The notes under the pieces: model-generated
What the model saw: the letters and a program-made list of their open reading frames with translations, nothing else
Databases searched by the model: none
What the model was told of the DNA's origin: nothing
Source of the DNA: Scytalidium lignicola
Taxonomy: Eukaryota > Ascomycota > Leotiomycetes
Assembly: GCA_002812745.2 (NCBI GenBank)
Contig: NCSJ02000401.1
Span: 1 to 36,565, forward strand
Length of the DNA: 36,565 bases
Direction: 5' to 3'
Shown here: piece after piece, positions 14,217-23,372 of the stretch
Layout: every line of letters begins with the position of its first letter
Position numbering within the stretch: position 1 is the stretch's first letter
Translations under genes and position numbers: made by a program

Positions 14217-15934
14217 ATGATGGCGAAAATAACTAACCTATACCTCATTACCGCTATCGTCACGATCGGTGGCTTGCTCCAGGGCTTTGATATCTCCTCC
14301 CTCTCAGGCATCCTTGGCACCAAGCCCTTCAAGGAGCACTATGGAGCTACCGATTCGGCCACCCAAGGCGGCATCACTGCATCTATCTCGGGAGGCTCTT
14401 TCGTGGGCTGTCTTGCGGCATTCCTTCTGATTGATGGCCTAGGTCGAAAACCACTTTTGCAAATAGCATGTGTGATCTTTACCATGGGAGCGATACTTTG
14501 CGCCGCGAGTGTGGATATTGCGATGCTCATTGTTGGGAGATTCATCTGCGGATTTGCCGTTGGTAAGTTTTGATACTCCAGTGCACGTCGCTCTAAGTTT
14601 GGGTGGGTTGCTCTAATTACTTGGCTAGGAATCTTCACTTCTACTGGGCCTACCTATTTGGCTGAAGTCTCCCCTCGCAATGTCAGAGGAAGAATTCTCT
14701 CTCTCCAGCAGTGGTCAATTACTTGGGGAGTACGTTGAAGCCTATTACCATTACCATTAGCTGAAGATTGGATTTTCTGACGAAATTAATCCAGGGCTTG
14801 ATTATGTACTATATTGCCTTTGGAGCATCATATACGAACACGAAAGCAGCTTTTCAAGTTCCATGGTCGGTCCAGATTGCTCCTGCAGCTGTAATGTTCG
14901 TTGGTCTCTTTTTCCTTCCTCGATCTCCTCGATGGCTTGCTTCGAAGGACCGCTGGGAGGAGTGTCTTCAAGTTCTAGCTGATCTCCATGGTAACGGTAA
15001 TACGTCGAATCTGATAGTACAGGCGGAATACACCGAAATCCAGGAAGCAATGGAAGTTAACGGGGCGATGGGAAAAGTTCAATGGAAAGAACTGGTTGAT
15101 CCTCAGAACTTTCGAAGAATCACCACTGGGATCTTTGTCCATATATGGACCCAACTCTCCGGAAACAACGCCTTGCTTTACTATATAACGTACATATTCC
15201 AGATGGCAGGGCTTACTGGAAACACCAAACTAATAGCATCATCAATTCAGTACGTCGTTAACGTTGTGATGACACTACCTGCAATCCTCTTTCTCGACAA
15301 GGTTGGGCGTAGACCGGCTCTTATTTTTGGTTCTATCATGATGATGACTTGGCTATATGCTACCGCAGGGTTATTAAAAGTGTACGGCCACGCAGTTCCC
15401 GGGGGACTGGATGGAAATTCGGTAGTAACATGGGTTGTGCATGGTCCAGCGTCTAAAGCAGTCATTGCATGCACTTATCTGCTTGTTGCAACCTACAGCA
15501 CTACTTGGGCACCTATAAGCTGGGTTTACCCACCAGAGATATACCCTATTCGGCTTCGAGGAAAAGTGGTATCCGTTGCTACCTCAGCAAATTGGATATT
15601 AAGCTTCGCTATCAATTACTTCACGCCTCCATCTTTCCAACACTTAGCCTGGAAGACATTCCTGATATTCGGCACATTCAACGTAGCTTCTGGTATTCAT
15701 GCTTTCTTCTTCTTTCCAGAGACAAAGGGCAAATCTCTTGAAGGTATTTATTACTTAAGTTGAAGCATTAGAAAATGAACTAATAAATGCCTCTTAGATA
15801 TCGATGAATTGTTTTCAAAGGGAGTCAAGGCCTGGAAAACAGGCAGTCAATCAACAGGCGACCGTTTTGGTGAAATTGTGCAGAGCATTGAACAGAAAGG
15901 ATCTGAGCATGTAACAGCTGAGATTAAGTCCTGA
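14217..15934 (+). CDS. MFS sugar transporter (hexose/pentose type)
   Basis: Four exons: 14217-14562, 14629-14729, 14795-15743 and 15798-15934. Donors are GTAAGT, GTACGT and GTATTT, acceptors CTAG, CCAG and TTAG. Phases join exactly into about 510 residues, the normal size for fungal sugar porters (TC 2.A.1.1). Family motifs appear in order: GGLLQGFDISSLSG (helix 1), LIDGLGRKP (loop 2-3), YLAEVSPRNVRGR, RSPRWLASK (loop 6-7), QLSGNNALLYYI (helix 7), LDKVGRRP, VYPPEIYPIRLRGK and FFPETKGKSLE, followed by DIDELFSKG in the last exon. Two adjacent ATG codons could start it. No frame damage is seen. It follows the sulfatase in the same direction and would take up sugars released by the neighbouring hydrolases. 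Which sugar cannot be read from sequence. Confidence 0.93.
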
Positions 15935-16982
15935 TTGGGGTTTCCCGTTGTTGAAGTGGGTGGAGAATATATCCAAGGTATCTTGAAAATAAAGGCTGTT
16001 CATTTAAGTGATTGCACAAATCATTTAGGCCGTGGTCATTAGTAATATTTTAACTAACAATCAAAGGGAATTTGATATCAAAATACACGGTTAATGGTTA
16101 GGAGTCTACGATATTAGATAACAGTGAATCGCAAAAATAATAGCTAAAAATGAAAAAGTATGGGATTCTTTCGACCGATTCAAGGGTTACCAAGCATAAA
16201 ACACATACAGTCTATTATTGTTATTGATCTCATCAGACTGCAATGCCTCACACAACCTCTAAGAGATTTAGCTTCTTCTTGGTTTTAAAGGTTTTGAAAT
16301 GACTTTCCATCGTATCATTTGAGAACTTAAGAACTTGTAGTAGTACAAAGGACCTCAGGCACAGTTAGAACAAGATTAGTAAAGAAATATTTTTGTGGCC
16401 GTAAGGTAGTTATTGTTGTTTATCAGCGCTTGTAAACTTTGTAACTTTCAAGGATAGTTCACAATTAAGTGATGGGTTATTTGCTCTCCTTTGCAACGGC
16501 CCGACCGCGTAGCATCGAAGCATAAGAAGATTTCCAAGCGAGTACAGGAACCACACGGTACACGTAAGATATTCATCAGATACTTCCATAGTTACTTACT
16601 AGAGAGCGCACTACGGACAACTGACTGCCAACCAGGGGCCGAAGTTTCACTATAACTGTAATAAAGGGGGATGGTAACATTTGAGAACAAACCTGCGACT
16701 CGCACCTGCAAACGTTAAGAGTTTTGAGGCCAATCATAAGAGTGGTAGGGAGGAATTCTAGCAAGATGTGAGACCAACAGAGGCACCAGAAAGGCTAGAA
16801 GCTCAAGTCAGGGTGTTTAAGAAATGTGACCCTGAGTAAATAAACGAGGTTCAGATTAGTGCTTCAGCACGAGATGCATATTCAATCTATTCAACTGTAC
16901 TGAGTCATGGTTACTCTAAAATTTCCCTTACATCAGTACAACCTATCTCCCTATAACCAACAAGTATCCTCTTTCCAAAATA
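15935..16982. other. intergenic region, no gene seen
   Basis: About 1 kb between the transporter gene and the 3' end of the small secreted protein gene. A 62-codon minus-strand frame (16576-16764) is unconvincing. No repeat or RNA gene was recognised. Confidence 0.5.
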
Positions 16983-17407
16983 TCATGCAAAATTTTCTGG
17001 ACCGCATAGAGTGGCTCCGCCAACTGTTATATTACAATCGAAACCAGGAGTGCTAGGCTCTCGACAATAAGTACTCTCAGGGCCAGNAAACTGGGTCTTC
17101 ATAAAGACAACAACCATAATCTGGATTATCGCAAATAGCTCCATTACCGATGGGCGTCCCGGCAGCTATGATCTGTATAGTACAAATAATTAGTCTTCAT
17201 ATCTCAAAAATAATCAAAATTTGTATTCAAACAAAAACTCACCGTCCCTACAACTCCACATATTCCATTTGGCTGAATATCCACCCCTGCAACTCCCTCG
17301 CAGTCTCTCTTCATCCGCGGACCAGATTTGACGGGACTGGCTAAAATGAGGCCAGTGCTCATTAGAAGAATAGTACCTGTAAATACAGAAGTAGAAAATA
17401 GATACAT
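16983..17407 (-). CDS. small secreted cysteine-rich protein, effector candidate
   Basis: Two exons, 17407-17243 and 17172-16983, joined by a phase-0 intron (donor GTGAGT, acceptor TACAG), encode about 117 residues. The N-terminus MYLFSTSVFTGTILLMSTGL, ending near LAS, looks like a signal peptide. RMKR then offers a dibasic Kex2-like cleavage site just before the first Cys. The mature part has eight cysteines with one CC pair, in the order C, C, C, CC, C, C, C: DCEGV, NGICGVV, AICDN, YGCCLY, TYCRE, DCNIT and LCGPE. This is not the hydrophobin order. An N at 17087 beside AAA must be omitted to avoid a stop; the frame then reads DPVSGPESTYCRE to a TGA. I recognise no named family. Size, signal peptide and paired cysteines are what fungal apoplastic effectors or antimicrobial peptides look like. 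Function is unknown. Confidence 0.7.
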
Positions 17408-19245
17408 GGCTGGATATTCGTATATGACACGGTATTCAGGAAACGTTGAAGAACAGAAATTTAAAGACTTGAAGGGATCAAATTATGTTTACTTGGTATT
17501 TATCATAGGCTGTGGTTAATAGATTTATAGAATTTAGTGGTTTACATTCTAACTTTTATATAATATATTAGCACAGTAGATACAAGCAGGGTATTTCACT
17601 AAATAGCACATTGAAACGGCATTATACAAATGATCACCTCAGATATCACATAATAATGAAGATCTGTACTGGGCAGTATCAACAAACACGCATCCTACAG
17701 ATCCAGCTGATTTGCTGCAAGCAAAACATTTCTGCACGTGTACCTGCACGTCCACGTGCACTGAAACTGGCAACGTGATTCCCGATTCCGGATCAGGGAA
17801 ATTTACCACAAATTTAGCAAGGCTACGCCCTCGCAAACTCATCTACAGAACATTATCGCGTAAAGCAGGATCTTATGGTTACTTGTCCGTGGGATGCAAA
17901 GTTTGAATATCCCCAGTAGGTTGAGCCAACCACAAAGCTTAGACGAAGTTTTTACGGCATTTACGCTACATGATCGGCTCAAATGTGCAACAAGGGAACC
18001 GGTGTTTAGACTTTTGCATCTCATTGTAGTTAGATCATCGCACTCTTGACTCTTTTTCAGGAGAGAACGTGTGAGTATGCGGCCTCACGTTTATGCCAAT
18101 CATGCACAGAGTATTCGTGTCTATTTAAACAGCCTCAATTCTGGTAAGCTAGCTTCATTAAGCTAATGAATCAACTCAGATCAGACATTTCAAAGTAGTT
18201 AATCACTTCTTGCCTAGGCAAGAGCTCATCACAATTGATTCTATTCTTCTATTATTAACATCATGAGGGTGCAAATTGAACTTCAAATTCTGAAACAATA
18301 TTAATCTGCTCCTAATTTAGTTAAGTAATTACTAGCTTCAGGGAACCTTGCAGATGCAGAAAGAGGGAGTCAGAGGTACCGAAATCTTAGGTTTCGATAT
18401 AGCCATCCGTAACCTCTTCTAACATTGCTGACCTGAATCAGATCCTGCAACTGATATGCTACGTGAGGCCCGTAAACTTTGCTGCTTACATGTACCACGA
18501 GAAGCATCTTTGATCGATAATTGGTTGACAACCTACACGAAAAAGGTATCCCTAGAATCATATTCCCCGGTAAATGCCTCGCCCCAAGCGTTCCATAAAT
18601 ACCTCTATACAAGGCGAGGTGATATTTGAATAAGGTTGTGAAGGCTGGGTGATAATCTATTCGCAGTGTTATATCTTTTGAAGTTGGTCATCTACTATGA
18701 AGGTACACGTGGTTTCAGAGCTCTGTTCCAGTGCTAGACACCTACACGGCTTTAATTCTAATAAAACACAGCAAATCACATTGCTCGGAGTGTTATGTTT
18801 AAAGGATTAGATAATTAAGCGAGCCGTTGAAACCAAAGGGACGTCGTCATAAAAGCATGAATTGAAAACTGCTTCCAATTCCACCTAACCACAAATAATA
18901 TTCCCAAAAGAGCCAATAGCTAAATTTCAAAACGCAATTAGTTAACACTCAATCCTACTTACCCGTGCATCTTCTAACTAGGAAACGCATTCACTATCTG
19001 ATTTACGAGCACACCCCAGGTAGGTCGATACCAGAAACAGATTGATGCTCGAGATTCGCGGCTCTATTTCTGGAATTGGATATTTTAAGATATATCACGT
19101 CAGACTTGGATTATGCATTCCGTTGCGTTTTTATGCCGGATAAACTAAGGCCTTGATTGGCCAAAGATTTAGACTCCGGACCAATTAAAATGGTGCAAAT
19201 CTAAAATTAGCATGCTCGGTAAATTTACAAAAGCGTGCACGTTTA
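17408..19245. other. long intergenic stretch between secreted-protein gene and transposon
   Basis: No well-supported gene. Minus-strand frames of 60-80 codons (17639-17842, 17839-18024, 18370-18612) lack domains and convincing splice partners. The E-box palindrome at 17733-17760 is listed separately. Confidence 0.5.
17733..17760. promoter_or_regulatory. paired CACGTG (E-box) palindrome upstream of the secreted-protein gene
   Basis: Perfect arms TGCACGTG (17733-17740) and CACGTGCA (17753-17760) give two CACGTG cores 12 bases apart, with a third GCACG half-site between them. CACGTG is the core bound by fungal bHLH factors (Cbf1/Pho4/SREBP classes). It lies about 326 bases upstream of the start codon at 17407. 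A regulatory role is inferred from position only. Confidence 0.35.
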
Positions 19246-19350
19246 ATGAGAACTTACAGTACGGATGTAGACTTCAAAATATTTGTCTCGCGCGGCGCTA
19301 AAAACGCCATGTGACTAGGGTCACCCATGTTACATGACAGGGGTATATTA
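19246..19350 (+). repeat. left terminal inverted repeat of the Tc1/mariner element
   Basis: It contains GATGTAGACTTCAAAATATT and, further in, GCTAAAAACGCCA. Both occur in inverted order at the right end. TA at 19244-19245 is the likely target duplication. Confidence 0.8.
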
Positions 19351-20852
19351 TGTAATCAATATTACTTCACTTTGCCAGCGCATACACTTGTATTTTATGA
19401 AATGGCTACTTTTTGCCTTTTGTTTTCTTGAATTTTTACTTTTAATTAAGTTTATTATGCCTTATACTGATATTGTTACATATGCTTTAGTTGTTATTCT
19501 TAAATTACCTTTTGAAGGCAAATTTACCCTTGAAATTGCTAAGAAAACAGGTTTAAATCCTTGTATAATCAACAATATATATACTAGAGCAATTAAATGA
19601 GGTTTTAACTTTGATTAATATTCATTGATTATTAAAGATAAATATTTTCAAGATGTTTTACATACTAAAAGGCCTTTTAAACAAACTATTGAATTATCTG
19701 AAGTAATTTAATCAAAAGTATACTTTAATCATTATAAAAAGGAAAAATTATGTATTAATATTATTAAAGAACTTTAAGAGGATAGAATAAACGTTTTAGT
19801 TATAACTATATAAAGAACTTTAATGAAAGTAAATTATAAGAAGACTAAGCTTATAAGAAAGTTTAGATTAATTAAGAAAATGATGAAAGAGAGGTTAAAA
19901 TAGTGTTTAGATCATAAAGATTAAACCTTAGAAGATTAAAAGAATATAATATAGTCAGATAAAACATTAGTAATTCTTCTTTATTATAAAGGAGATTATA
20001 GAATTTGGAGAAAAGTTGATAAAGTGTTTGTATACAATTATATAAAAGAAAGATAGAAGGGTTATTTAGAATTTATGTTTTGAGGTTATTTTTCATATGA
20101 TAAAAAAGGCTTTTGTTATTGTTGAAAGTCTGAAACTAAGGGAAAAAAAGCTTAATTAAAGAAGACTTTGAAAAGACTAAATCAAGCTTTTGAGCTAATT
20201 ATATGTTAACAATAAAAGTTAATTATTGTTATAATAAGAATAGGATTGAGAAATAAGAATAGCAAAAAGCCTTGATAGTAATTGAATTGTAAAAATAGAA
20301 AGTTAACATGTGATAATAAAGGTGGAATTGATTGATATTGATATTAGACTTAAGTATTAATTCTTAAACTTATTCCTTTTGCTTAAAAATGCAAAGAAGA
20401 GTGATTAAAGACTATAATTCAAGAAGATAAAGTATTAGCTTACAATTTTCATGATTAATAATGTGTATATAACTTCTATTAGATTAAATGCCNTTTTTTG
20501 GTATACTAATTCTCCAGACTTGAATATGATTAAGCTTTGTTGGTTTTGGATGAAATGCAGAATTATTATAAAAGGAGCTTTNAAAAAGTAAAGCTAAGGT
20601 TGTTAAAGTATAGAAGAAGTGTTGAAAAGACTTATTATAATCATAGATTTAAGCTTAGATTAAGTATATTCCTTTTTATATTCAGGAGATTAGTAGAATT
20701 GAAGGTAAGAATGATTATAAAGAAGACTAAAGTAATTTAAAAAGGGTAAAAAGAAGGATATTCAACAAAATGAAGATGATGAATGAGAAGAGATTAGTTC
20801 TATTGTAGTTTTTATAGAAGTAGGCTAGAATTGATTCTTTGTTGTATTTGGA

Positions 20853-20957
20853 ATAAAACCTACCCATGTCACATGATAAGGATTACCCCTGGTCATGTGG
20901 CGTTTTTAGCACAGGACAAATATTTTGAAGTCTACATCTGTACNNAAGTNACAGTAC
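20853..20957 (-). repeat. right terminal inverted repeat of the Tc1/mariner element
   Basis: The reverse complement reads GTACTGT...GTACAGATGTAGAC and then GCTAAAAACGCCACATGAC, matching the left end with scattered substitutions. TA at 20958-20959 is the likely target duplication. Three Ns (20944, 20945, 20950) obscure part of the match. Confidence 0.8.
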
Positions 20958-21496
20958 TACGATGGTGCGCAAACGTGGCAGATCTTCACCATTTTCTGGT
21001 TGAACTACTCTCACGCAGTAATCAAGGGTCGTCCCTGCATCTTTAGGCCCCGCTGTACCTGCATGCCCCTGAACCTTAATCGTCGGCAGTAGATTACCCA
21101 TGTGACGATCATCTACCGGGGTTTTCGAACTCCTTGAATTCAATGTTCTAGTGCAAGACTTCAGCCCAAATTTACTAACGAAGGGGTTTGCGGCACTGGG
21201 GGGCTATCACGTCTGGTCTGTGTTCTGCTGCTCAAACTCAGCACGTAATTAATACCCGGTTGAACTTAGAGCCTCTAGTGGAGCCTTGGAGGGATCCCAG
21301 ACCTGCGCGATAACGTTGCAGGATGTAAGATATCAATTTCGGGGTCTTCGGAACTTTCTCAATCCTCTGATCTTCAGGTTATTACTCTGTTGTTCGCCCT
21401 CTTTTTTTCAGGTCCTCAGGATCCATTCATTTTCGCTTTTGGTTTGTTCTCGTTTTATTCTCCTCACCCATCAAGGATACCAAAGAGACCGCAAGC
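20958..21496. other. region upstream of the broken GT2 gene
   Basis: Higher GC than the adjoining transposon; no gene is supported. A pyrimidine-rich stretch (about 21370-21460) before the ATG at 21497 looks like a fungal promoter/5' UTR. Confidence 0.45.
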
Positions 21497-22206
21497 ATGG
21501 CGACGATGGGCTCACCAGATGGTTTCTTCGAAGATGAACGTCCGACCAGATTGCAAGGCTTGATATCCAGCTTACGGAGATTTGGCAACGACATCAAATG
21601 GGGCTTGTAACAGCCTCAGAAGGGATCCAGGATTGGACTCCATTCATCATGGTGTTGTGTTATTTTGTCTTCTCTGTCTCTGTCTACATGGTCGCGACTT
21701 CGGGTGTTATGAAGGTGTTCTGGTTCATCTATCTCATGACCAACACCTACATCGCTAGCACCACTGTACTAGAAGCCCTTATGAGCGTGGGTGCCTTTCA
21801 TGAAGCAAGGCAGTCGCCAAGGTCGAGGAGAAAGGGTGGGTCTTTCCAACCCCGGACGCGGATATCGGAAAGCTGGACATCATCATAGTCGCCTACCTTC
21901 CAAATGAGCAAGACATCATTATGGATCACATTCACTATCTCCTGGAGAAAATCGTCTACCCACGGGACAAGCTCTGTATCAACGTTATGTACAACACTCC
22001 CATGACGATCGAGCCTTTGGAGACTGAAATGCATGACCTCGCACTGAAGCACTCAAATCTGAGAGTGGTTAAGGTTCCAAACTCGAAGTCGAAGGCCGAT
22101 AACCTCAACTACTATTGTTCTTTAGATACCGGGGCCGATGTATCCGCTATCTATGATTGCGGTCATTATCCTCATCCATACGGTTCTCGATGGGCCATAA
22201 AAGAGC
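21497..22206 (+). pseudogene. glycosyltransferase family 2 (processive polysaccharide synthase-like), N-terminal fragment
   Basis: Translation begins MATMGSPDGFFEDERPTRLQ and continues through a membrane segment (MVLCYFVFSVSVYMV). Then come LDIIIVAYLPNEQDI, the first nucleotide-sugar-binding strand of GT2 enzymes, PNSKSKADNLNYY, and DTGADVSAIYDCGHYPHPYG. Homologues I recall have D-C-D-H, so the second Asp of the sugar-nucleotide/metal motif is Gly here. The frame changes twice without any N: at the G run 21600-21603 (one more G would restore KWGLVTASEGIQDW) and near 21807-21811 (restoring AVAKVEEKGWVF). Homology stops after RWAIK, at about 22200, before the catalytic ED and the C-terminal membrane helices. 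This is a decayed, truncated gene. It points tail-to-tail towards the intact GT2 gene at 23373-26520 but belongs to a different GT2 subfamily. Confidence 0.8.
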
Positions 22207-22666
22207 GTGGTTTATGGTCACGTTGTCGCGTCTGATGTATTTGGAAGGGGTTATGTCATCCCAGTTTGTGATGCATTTGAAGAAATCAAGAATCGACTCT
22301 GCAGAATCAGTATCTCTTCCCTCCAAGGCTGATTCTCTCACTTTCAACCACCGTCACTGTCTACAAAGAACACCACTGGCTAGCAGATACAGACCTAGTT
22401 TACTACTTGAGCAATCTTTTCCGATAACAATTACAAGCTCCCAAGACGGTAATCCTAATTCTATCTCAGGAGATATTCCAAACCCACATCCACAGTTTGA
22501 CATTAACAGCTATAATTATCCATGGGCGAGGAGGAGAGACCAAGATTCAATAACTAAATCAATGGCTATTACGTATACTTCTCCTCAACCACTTAGTCGC
22601 GTTATTGAGTCACACAATCTTCCAGACTCTGGTTATTCAACTATGAACAACTCCCCAGGACAGTGA
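22207..22666 (+). pseudogene. C-terminal fragment of an unrelated protein, frameshifted
   Basis: Directly after the GT2 homology ends, another frame reads VVYGHVVASDVFGRGYVI, PVCDAFEEIKNRL. After a one-base shift near 22290 it continues ESVSLPSKADSL and ends ...SHNLPDSGYSTMNNSPGQ before TGA at 22664-22666. From memory, the YGHVVASD...YV.P..D.FE.IK pattern occurs at the end of a domain in many uncharacterised filamentous-ascomycete proteins, some with NLR or ankyrin parts. A TAA at 22198-22200 closes this frame upstream, so only the tail is present. No function can be given. Confidence 0.5.
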
Positions 22667-22779
22667 CTATAGTTAATTCACCTGGATAACAGTATTAGTT
22701 AAGCTATATACAAGTATTATATAATCAAAATGTTACTAAGTTACTTGAAACTCTTAAGTGTTTTTTATTATTATGTGTA

Positions 22780-22881
22780 TTATATGTAGACATGATGTTC
22801 TTCCTTGGGGACATCGATTTTGACCTCAGCCAGAATGCGATGATGGTATTGTGGAAGAGTAACAATACGGCATACGGCAAA
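22780..22881 (-). pseudogene. short C-terminus-like fragment, family unknown
   Basis: A minus-strand frame of about 33 codons reads ...CRIVTLPQYHHRILAEV, then KIDVPKEEHHVYI and TAA. It looks more protein-like than the surrounding AT-rich DNA. A TGA at 22882-22884 closes it upstream and no obvious exon precedes it. It may be the last exon of a lost gene. Low confidence. Confidence 0.25.
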
Positions 22882-23372
22882 TCAGATAATATTATTCTTC
22901 TCTGACTCAAAAGGGTACGTAGCATAAGAGGTAGTACATAAACCGGCCCAAGCATGCCGTCCCGACAAGAAAGAAAGGACTAAGCAAAAAGTGGAAGAAG
23001 AGAGCCCAAACAACAGGAGCAGACCCACTATAAATTAATAAAAATTATTTCCTCTATCACAGCCACCATTTCATCAACTCCCTTGCCCAGAACCATTGCT
23101 TCCTTATTCCTGCGCCTCACTTCCAGCCGCCATTATCATAATCCAAAGAGAGAAGTTTAGGCTGTGTAAAAATTACAGTCATGTATACCTTCTCTATATC
23201 TTGCGCTTCCCAAAATTGATTTAACTCCCGTTCTATATAATAGCATGCCCGAAGATAAGATGTCCCGAAAACCGCTTCCGAAGTGACTAAAATCTTTAAA
23301 CCTCTAAATCTCTAAATCCCTTGTGTTTCTCTATTTTTCTTTGTTTTTGACGCTTTGATGTTTTTCTGCCTG

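Larger units (their letters stand above)
19246..20957 (+). mobile_element. RIP-degraded Tc1/mariner transposon, about 1.7 kb
   Basis: Long imperfect TIRs (about 19246-19350 and 20853-20957), each next to a TA, bound a very AT-rich core with many stops. Two transposase scars remain readable on the plus strand. An N-terminal helix-turn-helix reads TLEIAKKTGLNPCIINNIY followed by RAIK*GF, where CGA (Arg) has become TGA (about 19440-19605). Near the end comes the DDE-domain hallmark NSPDLNMIKLCWFWMK (about 20508-20555), followed by KGALKSKAK once the N at 20582 is ignored. C-to-T type changes on both strands are the pattern of RIP. The element is dead and does not encode a full transposase. The N-cluster at 20944-20950 lies inside the right TIR. 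Confidence 0.88.

Noticed and set aside
16983..17407. Hydrophobin
   Set aside because: Eight cysteines are present, but with a single CC pair in the wrong order for the C-CC-C-C-CC-C hydrophobin pattern.
17639..17842. 67-codon minus-strand frame upstream of the secreted-protein gene
   Set aside because: It overlaps the E-box palindrome, has no signal peptide or domain, and no splice signals connect it to the neighbouring exons.
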